From Roseomonas sp. (GTDB lineage Bacteria > Pseudomonadota > Alphaproteobacteria > Acetobacterales > Acetobacteraceae), in the NCBI GenBank assembly GCA_020249285.1, contig JADCFX010000002.1:1-64000 (forward strand): a stretch of DNA of 64,000 nt, read 5' to 3'. Made by a program: the position numbers and the translations under genes. Below, one piece after another: positions 45,826 through 55,242 of the stretch. A model generated the notes under the pieces. That model saw only the letters and a program-made list of their open reading frames with translations. It was not told where the DNA came from and made no database searches. Within the stretch, counting starts at the first letter, position 1. The number at the start of each line of letters is the position of its first letter.

Positions 45826-47130
45826 ATGGCCGGGAAGAAGCTGCCAGAACGTTCATTCCAGGAACTCTATCGTGACGACCCTGAGCGCGCCGATGCGCTG
45901 GTCTGGGGCCGACGCGGCGCCTTTCAGGGTGCGGCGCTTGCCGCCATGGGTGCGGCCTTGGGTGCCACCATCCCCTTCGCGCGCAATATGCCAGGCGGCC
46001 TGGTGCCAGCGGCCTTGGCGCAGGGGGCCGCTCAGCCGCAATTCCTACAAATGGAAGGCAAGGCGCCGCTGATCATGCAGGGCGAGCGCCCGCTTTGCGC
46101 CGAGACGCCCGAGCATTTATTGGATGACCCGATCACCCCCGCCGACAAATTCTTCATCCGCAACAATGGCAATACGCCGGAAGCCGCCGCCGATCCGCGC
46201 GCCTGGAAAATCCGCATTGATGGCGAAGTGAATGCGCCAATCGAACTCACCATCGCCGAGCTTGAACAGCGCTTTGAAGTGGTGACGCGCCAGTTGCAAA
46301 TGGAATGCGGTGGCAATGGGCGTTCAGCTTTCTCGCCCCAGGCGGCGGGGAATCAATGGGGCAATGGTGCCGTCTCAAACGCGGAATGGACTGGCGTGCG
46401 GCTGCGGGATGTGCTGCGTGCCGCGGGTGTGAAGGACAGCGCCAAATTCACCGGCCAGCATGGCGCCGATACCCATCTTTCCGCGCAAGGGCCGGCGATC
46501 AGCCGCGGCATGCGGATTGAAAAGGCGCTGGATGAGGATACGCTGATCTGCTTTCGCATGAATGGTGCGGCGATTCCGCAAATCCATGGCGCGCCGGCGC
46601 GGCTGATTGTGCCGGGCTGGCCGGGTTCGCTCAGCCAGAAATGGTTCACACGCCTTGAAGTGCTGAACGCGCCCCATACCGGGCGCGGCATGGGCGGCAC
46701 ATCCTATCGCATCCCCGTCCGCCCGATCGTGCCCGGCAGCCGCAATAATGGCGCCGATTTCGTGGAGATGGAGAGCATGCCAGTGCGCTCCGTGCTCAGC
46801 AGCCATGCGCATGGTTCGCGGCTTCCAGCGGGCACACGCAGCCTGGATATTCGTGGCCATGCTTGGGCCGGGGATTTGAGTGTGCGCGATGTGCATGTTT
46901 CGACCGATTTCGGCCAAAGCTGGCAGGCGATGCAGGTGGCCGCACCCCCCAATCGGCATTCCTGGCAGCGCTGGCAGGGCCGCATCGCATTGCCATCTGA
47001 TGGATATTACGAGATCTGGTACCGTGCGACGGATAGCAATGGCCGCTTGCAGCCGCATGTGGCGGCCAATTGGAATCCGCAAGGCTATGGCGCCAATCCG
47101 ATCAGCCGTGTCGCCATTCTGATCGGCTGA
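45826..47130 (+). CDS. sorA: Sulfite dehydrogenase, molybdopterin subunit SorA
   Basis: 434 residues of the sulfite oxidase family, a periplasmic Mo enzyme oxidising sulfite to sulfate. A twin-arginine signal (GRRGAFQGAALAAMGAALGA, RR at 29-30) carries the folded protein across. The Mo-ligating cysteine is C161 in QMECGGNGRSAF, and IHGAPARLIVPGWPG and SWQRWQGRIALPSDGYYEIW belong to the dimerisation domain. The start has AAAGGAGG upstream. The cytochrome subunit sorB follows after eight bases, so electrons go from SorA to SorB. Confidence 0.9.
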   Translation: MAGKKLPERSFQELYRDDPERADALVWGRRGAFQGAALAAMGAALGATIPFARNMPGGLVPAALAQGAAQPQFLQMEGKAPLIMQGERPLCAETPEHLLDDPITPADKFFIRNNGNTPEAAADPRAWKIRIDGEVNAPIELTIAELEQRFEVVTRQLQMECGGNGRSAFSPQAAGNQWGNGAVSNAEWTGVRLRDVLRAAGVKDSAKFTGQHGADTHLSAQGPAISRGMRIEKALDEDTLICFRMNGAAIPQIHGAPARLIVPGWPGSLSQKWFTRLEVLNAPHTGRGMGGTSYRIPVRPIVPGSRNNGADFVEMESMPVRSVLSSHAHGSRLPAGTRSLDIRGHAWAGDLSVRDVHVSTDFGQSWQAMQVAAPPNRHSWQRWQGRIALPSDGYYEIWYRATDSNGRLQPHVAANWNPQGYGANPISRVAILIG

Positions 47131-47137
47131 ACCTGCC

Positions 47138-47515
47138 ATGCGCTTGCTGCATTACGTGGCGGTGGCCCTTCTGGTCGCCGCGCCCGCAACGGTCGCGCAA
47201 ACGCCTGATCTCGCGCAGCGCCAGGCGGAAGCTGCTGCTGCCCTGGCGGATCGTCAGGAAGAAGAAACCGTGCTGGCGGAAGGCGAAGGCCGTTCTGAAG
47301 TATTCGGCTATTGCACCGCCTGCCACAATACCGCGCTGATCCGGCGCAGCGCCTTCACGCGCGAACGCTGGGATGAGCTGATGGATTGGATGGCGGAAAA
47401 GCACGAGATGAATCCGCTGGAAGGCGAATTCCGCGATTCCATCGTGGATTATTTGGCGCGTCATTACGGGCCACGGGCGCGTAGTCCACGTGGGGGCAAT
47501 CCGTTCCTGAACTGA
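47138..47515 (+). CDS. sorB: Sulfite dehydrogenase, cytochrome c subunit SorB
   Basis: 125 residues with a Sec signal peptide (LLHYVAVALLVAAPATVAQ). One heme motif C59-T-A-C-H63 is present. A methionine ligand is probably M81 or M91 in the WDELMDWMAEKHEMN region. The single-heme size matches SorB, which passes electrons from SorA to the cytochrome c pool. It ends nine bases before the open frame of the next gene, on the same strand. Confidence 0.85.
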   Translation: MRLLHYVAVALLVAAPATVAQTPDLAQRQAEAAAALADRQEEETVLAEGEGRSEVFGYCTACHNTALIRRSAFTRERWDELMDWMAEKHEMNPLEGEFRDSIVDYLARHYGPRARSPRGGNPFLN

Positions 47516-47641
47516 CACAGGGCGGTGCTGCGTCCTGTATGCGCCACGCGCGAAGACAGGCAGCGCGGTGCGGTGCATAATGCGTTTCTGTCAGACCACG
47601 GCATGATCTGGCAGGAAGGAACACGCAAAGGACAGCATGAA

Positions 47642-48541
47642 ATGAACGCACCCGGTCCCAATCGCAGTTTTCTTTTCGCCCCGGGTGACCATCCGCGCCG
47701 GGCGGAAAAAGTGCTTCAGCTGGGCGCTGATGCCGCCATTTTGGATTTGGAAGATGCGGTCGCCATCGCCGCCAAGCCGGCGGCGCGCGGGGCGGTGCTA
47801 GCAGCTTTGGAAAACCCGCGCCAATGCCGCGCCTATGTGCGCGTCAATGCCTTTGATACGCCATTCTGCTTTGGTGACCTGCATGCCGTGATCGGCGGCA
47901 CGCTGGATGGCATTGTTCTACCCAAGCTGGAGGATTCTGGCCAATTGCTTGCCGTGGATTGGATGATTGGCAATCTGGAAGCCGAACGCGGCCTGCCCGT
48001 GGGCGGCATAGACCTTATGCCTATTGTTGAAACCGCACGCGGGCTGGTGGCGCTCCGCGATTTGGCACGCGCTGCGGCGGCGCTGCCTTCTGGCCGCGTC
48101 AGGCGGCTGGCCTTTGGTGCGGGGGATTACACCACCGATCTCGGCATTACCTGGACGCTCACAGAGGATGAATTGACGCCCGCACGCAGCGAATTCGTCC
48201 TCGCCTCCCGCGCGGCCGGCCTTGAGCCGCCGATTGATACGGTGTTTATCGAATTGCGTGAGGCCGCCGCGTTCGAGGCATCTTGCACGCGTGGCGCGAT
48301 ACTAGGCTTTCAGGGCAGGCTGTGTATCCACCCGGATCAGATCGCGCCCGCCAATGCGGCCTATTCTCCGCCTGATGCGGAAATCACCCGTGCCAAGCGG
48401 ATTGTTGAAGCCTTCGCAGAAGCGGAAGCGGGTGGGCTTGCCTCCATCCAGGTGGATGGGCGCTTCGTGGATTACCCGATTGTGCAAAAGGCAGAACGCA
48501 TTCTGGCGATTGCGGCAAAGATCGCGGCCAAGAAAGGCTGA
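47642..48541 (+). CDS. CitE-like CoA ester lyase
   Basis: 299 residues of the HpcH/HpaI TIM-barrel family, CitE branch. RSFLFAPGDHPRRAEKVLQLGADAAILDLEDAV is typical; E in LPKLEDSG, DLMPIVETARGL and FGAGDYTTDLGI supply metal and CoA contacts; GFQGRLCIHPDQI is the usual C-terminal motif. CitE-type enzymes act on citramalyl-, malyl- or methylmalyl-CoA; the exact ester is not shown. I chose ATG at 47642, with AAAGGA upstream. Confidence 0.87.
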   Translation: MNAPGPNRSFLFAPGDHPRRAEKVLQLGADAAILDLEDAVAIAAKPAARGAVLAALENPRQCRAYVRVNAFDTPFCFGDLHAVIGGTLDGIVLPKLEDSGQLLAVDWMIGNLEAERGLPVGGIDLMPIVETARGLVALRDLARAAAALPSGRVRRLAFGAGDYTTDLGITWTLTEDELTPARSEFVLASRAAGLEPPIDTVFIELREAAAFEASCTRGAILGFQGRLCIHPDQIAPANAAYSPPDAEITRAKRIVEAFAEAEAGGLASIQVDGRFVDYPIVQKAERILAIAAKIAAKKG

Positions 48542-48577
48542 CGCGCCCCGGCTTGCGCGTCATCCCAAGCAGGTCTC

Positions 48578-49144
48578 TTAGCGCGGCGCGGGCTGCCCCG
48601 GCGCTTGCGGGCGTGGTCCATCGCCGCGGTGGCCACGGCGCTGCACTTCGGCGCGCGTCAACGCGCCATCACCATCCGCATCCATGGAGCGGAACATGGC
48701 GTCCGCCATCACGCGCAATTCAGGCAAACTGATCTTGCCATCCAGATCCGCATCCACGAAGCGGAAGCGCGCCGCCTGGCGTGTTTCCATGCGCTCGCGC
48801 ATGCCCTCTGGCGGGCCACGGCCTTCGCCACGGCGGGCGGCATAGAAGGTGCGGATTTCTTCGATCGTCAGGCCACCATCCTTATTGGCGTCAATCTCTA
48901 CGAAGCGCGCGGCAAGCCAGGCATTGGCTTCGTCACGCGTCACCTTGCCATCATTATTGGCGTCGGCGCGCGCAAAAGCCTCGCCCGCGGCGAAGCCCAT
49001 CATGCCATCGCCACGCTGGCCGTGATGCATCTGATGAGGCCCTGGGCCTTGCGGGCCTGGGCCGGGTTGCGCGCTGGCCAAACCTGCTGCGCCAAGGGCG
49101 AAGATAGAAGCCAGCACAAGGGTCCGGGTTGTTCTTGAAGACAT
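48578..49144 (-). CDS. Exported EF-hand calcium-binding protein
   Basis: 188 residues: a signal peptide (TLVLASIFALGAAGLASAQ), a Gly/Pro/His-rich linker, then four canonical EF-hand loops at about 61-72 (DANNDGKVTRDE), 85-96 (DANKDGGLTIEE), 131-142 (DADLDGKISLPE) and 155-166 (DADGDGALTRAE). All have the D-x-D/N-x-D-G pattern with a glutamate at position 12, so binding of calcium in the periplasm is likely. I start at the ATG at 49142-49144 after GGAG. The product looks like a calmodulin-type sensor; its partner is unknown. Confidence 0.88.
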   Translation of the reverse strand: MSSRTTRTLVLASIFALGAAGLASAQPGPGPQGPGPHQMHHGQRGDGMMGFAAGEAFARADANNDGKVTRDEANAWLAARFVEIDANKDGGLTIEEIRTFYAARRGEGRGPPEGMRERMETRQAARFRFVDADLDGKISLPELRVMADAMFRSMDADGDGALTRAEVQRRGHRGDGPRPQAPGQPAPR

Positions 49145-49248
49145 ATCAAACTCCTGCAAACGGCGAGATGCCGTGCGACACCCTTGCGCCCCTTTTGTAA
49201 CGCGCGCATTGCGCCAACGCAGGGCACAGGTGAAGAAAGGTAACCGGG

Positions 49249-50640
49249 TCAGGGTGTACCGCCCTGCCCCAAATCCCACCACATGCCGGTAAAGGCCAAG
49301 ATACCCTCCCGCGCCGGGGCGATCAGGAAATGCTCATCGGGCCCGTGTTGCTTGCAGCCATTATAGGAATGCGGCACCCAAACCAGCGGCACGCCGATAT
49401 GATCCACAAACACATCCCCCGGCAGGCCGCCCGATGAATTGGGGATGATCTGCACGCGCTTGCCCAGCGTTTTCTGCATGCTTTCCTGCGCCCAACGCAC
49501 CCAGGGGTGATTGGGTGGCGTGCGGGAAGCGGCCATGCGCACCCCGGCATTTTCAATCACAATATCGCCAAAGCCCTGTTCATTCAGATGGCGACGCAAA
49601 GATGCCTCAAAGCTATTCGGGTCCGTATCCACCGTGTAGCGGATATGGCAGGTGGCGCGCGCATCGGGCGCCACCGCATTCACCGGCGCATCCGGCTTGC
49701 CGGAGAGCATGGCGAGCACGATAAAACTATTCCAGCCATAGATTTTCTCAGCAGGCGTCAGGCCGGGCTCGCCCCAATCGGCGTCAATGGTGGCAGCCCC
49801 TTCCCCGCCGCCCACCGGGCAGCCATCCAGCACGCCGCGCACTTCGGCCGGTACGCCATTTTGTGGCAGCCAATCGCGCACCAGGATTTTGCCGCGTGGA
49901 TCAATAATGGCGCCAATCGCGTGGCTCATGCGAATGGCGGGGTCCGTGGTCAGCCCGCCCCAATGGCCGGAATGCACACCGCCAGCGCGCAGCTTCAGCA
50001 CCAAGTCAAACTGAAAAATCCCGCGCGTGCCCGTGGCGATGGTGGGCACTTCGGGCTCAACGCGCGGCCCGTCTGACGCGATCAGCACATCAGCCGCCAG
50101 CATGTCACGATGGGCCGCGACGAATTCACGCAAGCCGCGTGACCCGCGTTCTTCCGCCATTTCCAGAATGATCTTCACATTGAAGCCAAGTCGGCCACCG
50201 CGTTCGGCCAGCACCGCTTCAAGCGCTGCGATATTCAGCGCGTGCTGGCCCTTATTGTCGGCGGAGCCGCGGCCATACCAACGGCCATCTTCTTCGCATA
50301 ATTCCCAAGGCTTCAGCCCTGGGCGCCATTGCTCATCCAGGCCGCGCACCGTGTCACCATGGCCGTAGAGCAGCACGGTGGGCTTCGCCGCGTCTTCAAT
50401 CCGCACCCCCGTCAAAATCGGGCCAAAGCCTTCCAGCGGATTGGGATGGATGGTGACGGCAAAGCCCAGCCTTTCCAGCCAAGGCCCAATGGCGCCTTCC
50501 AGATAATGGCGCAAATCAGCCTCATGGCCTGGTTCCTGCGCGGTGGAGGGGATGGCGACAAGATCGGTCAGCAATTTCTTGTAGCTGCCATCATCGAAAA
50601 AACTCGCGGCGCGGGCAAGCGCGCCTTCACGGGTCTGCAT
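49249..50640 (-). CDS. M20-family peptidase/deacylase
   Basis: 463 residues. Zn-binding motifs are LLYGHGDTVRG, SADNKGQHALNI and EMAEERGSRGL; the last histidine is in GPDEHFLIAP. The dimerisation lid domain is between. This fits the carboxypeptidase/ArgE/DapE-type group acting on peptides or N-acyl amino acids. I start at the ATG at 50638-50640, after GAGG. The 2-hydroxyacid dehydrogenase stop is nine bases upstream, so the two are probably co-transcribed. Confidence 0.87.
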   Translation of the reverse strand: MQTREGALARAASFFDDGSYKKLLTDLVAIPSTAQEPGHEADLRHYLEGAIGPWLERLGFAVTIHPNPLEGFGPILTGVRIEDAAKPTVLLYGHGDTVRGLDEQWRPGLKPWELCEEDGRWYGRGSADNKGQHALNIAALEAVLAERGGRLGFNVKIILEMAEERGSRGLREFVAAHRDMLAADVLIASDGPRVEPEVPTIATGTRGIFQFDLVLKLRAGGVHSGHWGGLTTDPAIRMSHAIGAIIDPRGKILVRDWLPQNGVPAEVRGVLDGCPVGGGEGAATIDADWGEPGLTPAEKIYGWNSFIVLAMLSGKPDAPVNAVAPDARATCHIRYTVDTDPNSFEASLRRHLNEQGFGDIVIENAGVRMAASRTPPNHPWVRWAQESMQKTLGKRVQIIPNSSGGLPGDVFVDHIGVPLVWVPHSYNGCKQHGPDEHFLIAPAREGILAFTGMWWDLGQGGTP

Positions 50641-50648
50641 CACGCACC

Positions 50649-51617
50649 TCAAACGATTTGATTGAACAAGGCGGTTTCACCACGCCATTGCCGGTTCAGA
50701 TTTTCCATCATCATATCCAGCACATTGTCTTCGTATTTATGCGTCTCACCGCCGGTATGGGGCGTGATCAGCACATTGGGCATGGTCCAAAGCGGGCTGG
50801 CTTCCGGCAGGGGTTCATCGACCGTCACATCCAAAGCGGCGCCGGCGATGCGCCCGGCCTGCAAGGCAGCGATCAGCGCCGGTTCATCCACCACACGCCC
50901 GCGTGCGACATTCACCAGATGCGCGGTTGGCTTCATGGCGGCAAGCGCGGCAGCGCCAATCAGGCCACGCGATTCATCCGTCAGCGGGCAGGCCAGCACG
51001 ACGAAATCCGCGCGCGGCAGAAGGGCGGGCAGGTTCTGGAAGGAATGCACCTCATCCGCGCCATTGGCGCCGGCCTGCGCATCACGGCGCACGCCAATCA
51101 CCTGCATATCCAAGGCCTTGCAGATGCGGGCAATGCGCCCGCCAATGCGGCCCGTGCCCACCACAATCACCGTCTTGCCGCCGGCTTCATCCTCGCGCTT
51201 CGTGAAATCGCCCATCATGCCGCGCCAGAAGCGCTTGGCCTGATTGTCGCGCGCTTCCGGCACGCGACGCAGAATGCCCAGCATCAGCGCAATCGCATGT
51301 TCACTCACGGCATTGGCATTGCAGCCCTGAGCACTCGCCAGCCGAACACCCGCCGCGCGCAGCGCATCGCGGTCATATTGATCCGTCCCGGCGCTGGCGG
51401 ATTGCACAAAACGCAAGCGGGGCGACAGCTTCGGCAAATCATTCCGCCACAGCCCGGAACAGACCAGCACATCCGCGCCCGCGATCCGCGCATCCAGATC
51501 ATCCCGATTGCGCACTTCAAAGAAATCAATCCCCGCGCCGCGCAGCGCGAAGCGATCAGCAAAGCGATAGGCGACATGGGCGAAGCAAATGGTCATTTTC
51601 TCGCGCGGCGGCAGCAT
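50649..51617 (-). CDS. D-2-hydroxyacid dehydrogenase
   Basis: 322 residues. The Rossmann motif is VGTGRIGGRIARI (about 143-155), with the catalytic Arg in NVARGRVVDEPALI, Glu in LDVTVDEPLP and His in ITPHTGGET. These are NAD-dependent enzymes reducing 2-keto acids such as hydroxypyruvate or phenylpyruvate. The first ATG is chosen, with CAGGAG six bases upstream; a second in-frame ATG lies seven codons later. It heads the two-gene unit with the M20 peptidase. Confidence 0.87.
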   Translation of the reverse strand: MLPPREKMTICFAHVAYRFADRFALRGAGIDFFEVRNRDDLDARIAGADVLVCSGLWRNDLPKLSPRLRFVQSASAGTDQYDRDALRAAGVRLASAQGCNANAVSEHAIALMLGILRRVPEARDNQAKRFWRGMMGDFTKREDEAGGKTVIVVGTGRIGGRIARICKALDMQVIGVRRDAQAGANGADEVHSFQNLPALLPRADFVVLACPLTDESRGLIGAAALAAMKPTAHLVNVARGRVVDEPALIAALQAGRIAGAALDVTVDEPLPEASPLWTMPNVLITPHTGGETHKYEDNVLDMMMENLNRQWRGETALFNQIV

Positions 51618-51766
51618 GGGGTTCTCCTGGTCTTGCTCCGCCAGACCCTGAAGCGCCCAAGGCAGCCGCGCAAGGGGTGGCGCTTGACGGCGGGGCTATA
51701 GGGAAGCTTCCATGCTGAGGGCAGAACGGGACAAACCCGCCAGAAAGCCCAACGGGAGGAAGCATC

Positions 51767-52738
51767 ATGAAGCGTCTTTTGGCGGCCCTTGCCGCGCTAT
51801 TCCTTGGCTTGGCCCAGCCCGCCGCCGCGCAGGATTTCCCCAATCGCCCCATCAATATGATCGTGGTCTTTGCCCCCGGCGGCGCCACTGATGTGCTGGC
51901 GCGCATCGTGGCCGATCACATGATGAAGACGCTGAACCAGCGCGTGACGGTGGAAAATGTCTCCGGCGCCGGGGGCACCATTGGCGGGGCGCGCGGCGCG
52001 CAAGCGGCACCGGATGGCTATACGCTGACGGTGGGCAGCCTGGGCAGCCATTCGGCCGCACCTTCGATTTATCGGGCCATCCAATATGACCCGCGCGAAT
52101 TGCAGCCGATTGGGCTGATTGCCGGCACACCGCTGTTTTTCGTGGTGCGCAATGGCTTGCCGGCGCAGACCATGCAGGAATTCCTGGCGCGAGTCCGCGC
52201 CAATCCGGGCCAGGTTTCCAATGCCAATGCGGGGATTGGTTCCACCAATCATTTGGCCTGTTCGCTATTTGCGCATCTGACCGGCGCGCGGATGAATGAA
52301 ATCCCCTATCGCGGCGAAGGCCCCGCTTTGAATGATATTGTGGCGCAGCAGGTGGATAGCGCCTGCCTGCTGGCCCCCGCCGCCGTGCCGCAAATCCAGG
52401 CCGGCACCATGCGCGGCCTGCTGACGGCGGCGACCACACGGAACCCCAATGCGCCGGGCGTGCCATCCGCGCCCGAAGCCGGGGTACCTGACTATATCTT
52501 CCAAGGCTGGAACGCGATTTTCGCGCCGCGCGGCACGCCAGCGCCGGTGGTGCAGAAGCTGGATGAGGCGTTGCGCGCTGCGCTGAATGACTCTGCCATC
52601 CGCAAGCGCATTGAAGATCTGGGCTCTATCCCCGCAGCGCCGGACCAGATGGGGCCGGAAGCGCTGGCGCGGCTGGTGCGTTCGGAAGTGGATCGCTGGG
52701 CGACGGTGGTGCGCGCTGCCGGCATTCAGCCGCAATAG
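51767..52738 (+). CDS. Tripartite tricarboxylate transporter substrate-binding protein (Bug/TctC)
   Basis: 323 residues. A signal peptide (LLAALAALFLGLAQPAAAQ) precedes the mature start DFPNRPINMIVVFAPGGATDVLARI, the classic Bug N-terminus. VENVSGAGGTIGG and GYTLTVGSLGSHSAAPS line the carboxylate pocket. The partner membrane genes tctA and tctB are absent, as is common for these expanded families. RBS GGGAGGAAGC. It is divergent from the hydroxyacid dehydrogenase gene, whose substrate class may match its ligand. Confidence 0.9.
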   Translation: MKRLLAALAALFLGLAQPAAAQDFPNRPINMIVVFAPGGATDVLARIVADHMMKTLNQRVTVENVSGAGGTIGGARGAQAAPDGYTLTVGSLGSHSAAPSIYRAIQYDPRELQPIGLIAGTPLFFVVRNGLPAQTMQEFLARVRANPGQVSNANAGIGSTNHLACSLFAHLTGARMNEIPYRGEGPALNDIVAQQVDSACLLAPAAVPQIQAGTMRGLLTAATTRNPNAPGVPSAPEAGVPDYIFQGWNAIFAPRGTPAPVVQKLDEALRAALNDSAIRKRIEDLGSIPAAPDQMGPEALARLVRSEVDRWATVVRAAGIQPQ

Positions 52739-52820
52739 CGCGCCAAGCCTCGCGTTAAGGGGCGCAACAATGACCCAACCGCCAATGGCCTGGCCAATGC
52801 GCCAAAGCGCTCGCAGGCCA

Positions 52821-53687
52821 TCACGCCGCCAAAAGATTGATCCTATTGCCCCAAGGATCATTGATCGAAACAGCTTCACCATCGCGGTCTATGCCGATAC
52901 CGGCCTTGCTGGCGCGGGCCAGTATGGCGGCTTTTTCTTCAGATGAGCGCAGCAGAATATCGAAGGACGCCAAACCCGCGGCATCAGCCGAACGCATCCC
53001 CGCCCCCTGGCTATTCCAGGTATTGCACGCCACATGGTGATGATAACCATCGCTTCCGAAAAAGGCCGCCCCTGGCCTCTGCCGCGTCAGGCCAAACCCA
53101 AGAATGTCGCTGTAGAATTTTTCGGATGTATCGGTATCACCCACCTGAAGATGCATATGGCCAATCAGCCCATCCTCCGGAAAGCCGGACCAGGTGAAAC
53201 CCTGTGACGCCAAAACCACCTTCTCAGCGTCCAGGGGCTTTGTGCCCATCAGCAAATTGCCCGCGGCATCATGCCATTGCGATAAGGGGCTATCGGCATA
53301 AACCTCAATCCCATTGCCCTCAGGATCGGCAAGATAGATCGCCTCACTGACAATGTGATCAGACGCACCCTGCAGCGGCAGGCGGTTTTCGATCACATAG
53401 GCAAGCCAAGCCCCCAGGGCGGCGCGGCTCGGCAGCAGAAAGGCGATATGAAACAGCCCCGCCTCGTTCGGGTCGCGCGGCTTGGCCCCTGGTGTGGCGA
53501 TCAATTCCAAAAGCGTGGTCTTGGCTGACCCCAAGGTCACGCGATCCGCTGAGGCGGATAATCTGCGCAGCCCCAGGGTTTTCTCGTAAAATTCAGCGAC
53601 CTTAGCAAGATCACGCACCTTCAGCGCCACGCGCCCGATGCGGAGCGCTGATTGGCGAATATCAAAGGCATCATGCGTTGCGGTCAT
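52821..53687 (-). CDS. VOC-family ring-cleavage-type protein (catechol 2,3-dioxygenase-like)
   Basis: 288 residues with two paired VOC modules: RIGRVALKVRDLAKVAEFYEKTLGLR near the start and IGHMHLQVGDTDTSEKFYSDILGFGL in the second half. Candidate Fe ligands are the histidine in HMHLQV, one in YHHHVACNTW and a glutamate in DPEGNGIEVYAD. This is the CatE-type bacterial form. An aromatic ring-cleaving or isomerase activity is possible but the substrate is not shown. I start at the ATG after AGGAGGGATACC (53685-53687). DoxX follows upstream on the same strand. Confidence 0.8.
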   Translation of the reverse strand: MTATHDAFDIRQSALRIGRVALKVRDLAKVAEFYEKTLGLRRLSASADRVTLGSAKTTLLELIATPGAKPRDPNEAGLFHIAFLLPSRAALGAWLAYVIENRLPLQGASDHIVSEAIYLADPEGNGIEVYADSPLSQWHDAAGNLLMGTKPLDAEKVVLASQGFTWSGFPEDGLIGHMHLQVGDTDTSEKFYSDILGFGLTRQRPGAAFFGSDGYHHHVACNTWNSQGAGMRSADAAGLASFDILLRSSEEKAAILARASKAGIGIDRDGEAVSINDPWGNRINLLAA

Positions 53688-53718
53688 GGTATCCCTCCTC
53701 AATCACGTGCCGGCCCGA

Positions 53719-54159
53719 TCAGCCATTATCCTTTTTCAGGGCAAAGGCACCACCACCAAGCAGCGCCTGCACCACCAGGGCCACCGCCCAAAAGGCCGGG
53801 AATTCCCAGCCGCCGCCCGGGTTGGAAAACAAAAAGCCCTTGGCGCCATGCGACAGAAAAATCGCCCCCAGCAGAACAGGCAGGAGCGCCAGCGAAACCC
53901 AGCGCGTCCAAAGTCCAAGCAGCAGGGCAAGTCCGCCGAAAAGCTCGGCCATAATCACCGCGTAGGCTAGCACGGCAGGCAGGCCGAGGCTTGCGAAATA
54001 GCCAACCGTTCCGGCTGGCGTGAATACAAAAATCTTGATCCCGGCATGGGCCAGAAACAATATCCCCATGGAGGCACGCAGCAGCAGCGCGGCCAGATCG
54101 GCCTTGGCGATCCGAAGCGGGGTGGCGAAGGTTTGGTGGGCAATCGTAGCGTCGCTCAT
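53719..54159 (-). CDS. DoxX-family membrane protein
   Basis: 146 residues with four predicted membrane helices: LLRASMGILFLAHAGIKIFVF, SLGLPAVLAYAVIMAELFGGLALLLGL, WVSLALLPVLLGAIFLSHG and the C-terminal FWAVALVVQALLGGGAFAL. The loop E-L-F-G-G is typical of DoxX. It may be linked to quinone or oxidative-stress functions. It is likely co-transcribed with the VOC gene, 31 bases between them. Confidence 0.85.
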   Translation of the reverse strand: MSDATIAHQTFATPLRIAKADLAALLLRASMGILFLAHAGIKIFVFTPAGTVGYFASLGLPAVLAYAVIMAELFGGLALLLGLWTRWVSLALLPVLLGAIFLSHGAKGFLFSNPGGGWEFPAFWAVALVVQALLGGGAFALKKDNG

Positions 54160-54283
54160 GGTCTTGGTCCTTGATCAGATTGAATTGCGCCGTCGCACCG
54201 GCACTGCGTGCAACATGATCCAGACGCAAGGCAAAGATAATCACGCCCACAAGCAGGTCATTTCTTCCGTATTGGAATAAATA

Positions 54284-55195
54284 CTACCAACCCTCATCCC
54301 AGGCCGGCTTGCCCCGGAAGCGCTCCACCAGGAAATCTACCAGGCGCCGCAGCTTGGCGGCCAAATGGCGGCTATGGGGGTAGAGCGCATAAAGGGCCGA
54401 GGGCTCAGCCTCAAACGCGGCCAGCACGCGCTGAACCCGCCCCGCGCGCAACGCCTCGGCAGCGACGAAGCTTGGCACAGAGGCCAAGCCAAGCCCAGCC
54501 TCGGCGGCATTCAGGCAGGCTTGCGCATTGGAAAAACGGAGCCGCCCCTGAACCGGGGTGTTGAAGGCATCACCCTGCGCATTGCGAAAGCGCCAATGAT
54601 TGGGGTCGCGCAAATTCGTCGAAATGATGCAATCCATTGTGCCAAGCGCATGGGGATCAGCGGGGGCGCCGTTTCGCGCCAAATATGCGGGCGAGGCCAT
54701 GACCAAAAGCCGTAAATCGCACAGCTTGCGCGCCACCATATTGGAATCATCGGGGCGCCCGCCCCGGATCGCCATATCAAACCCCTCATCCACCAGATTG
54801 ACCATGCGATCAGAAAAATTCACATCCAATTCAATCTGCGGATAGGCCAGCGCGAAATCACTCAAGGCTTGGGTCAGGGCCAAGGCGCCGAAGGTGAGTG
54901 GCGCTGTCAGCCGCAGCCGCCCACGCGGTTCCTGTGCCGCATCACGGATAGAAGCTTCCAGCCCGTCAAACTCATCCAGTAGGGCGCGCATGCGTTCAAA
55001 ATAGGCCTGGCCGGCTTCGGTCGCGGCAATGGCGCGGGTAGTGCGGTTGAGCAGCCGCACACCCAGCGCATTTTCCAGAGAAGAAACAAGCTTGGATGCC
55101 TGGCCGGAACTGGTGCCCAGCCGCGCCGCGGCGGCCGTGAAGCTGCCGGTTTCCATTACCGCCAAAAACATGCGGTTGGCTTCAAGCTTATCCAC
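54284..55195 (-). CDS. LysR-family transcriptional regulator
   Basis: 303 residues. The N-terminal winged helix has ANRMFLAVMETGSFTAAAARLGTSSGQASKLVSSLE (residues 6-41), followed by the LysR substrate-binding domain with RLRLTAPLTFGALALTQALSDF and DMAIRGGRPDDSNMVARKL. I take GTG at 55193-55195 as start, with AAGG upstream, which gives the usual M-D-K-L-E-A N-terminus. It lies upstream of the DoxX-VOC pair on the same strand, about 120 bases away, and may control that pair or the amidase behind it. Confidence 0.88.
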   Translation of the reverse strand: MDKLEANRMFLAVMETGSFTAAAARLGTSSGQASKLVSSLENALGVRLLNRTTRAIAATEAGQAYFERMRALLDEFDGLEASIRDAAQEPRGRLRLTAPLTFGALALTQALSDFALAYPQIELDVNFSDRMVNLVDEGFDMAIRGGRPDDSNMVARKLCDLRLLVMASPAYLARNGAPADPHALGTMDCIISTNLRDPNHWRFRNAQGDAFNTPVQGRLRFSNAQACLNAAEAGLGLASVPSFVAAEALRAGRVQRVLAAFEAEPSALYALYPHSRHLAAKLRRLVDFLVERFRGKPAWDEGW

Positions 55196-55242
55196 GTAGC
55201 GACCTTCGCTTGATCCCAAGCCCCATTAGGCAGAAGCCCGCA

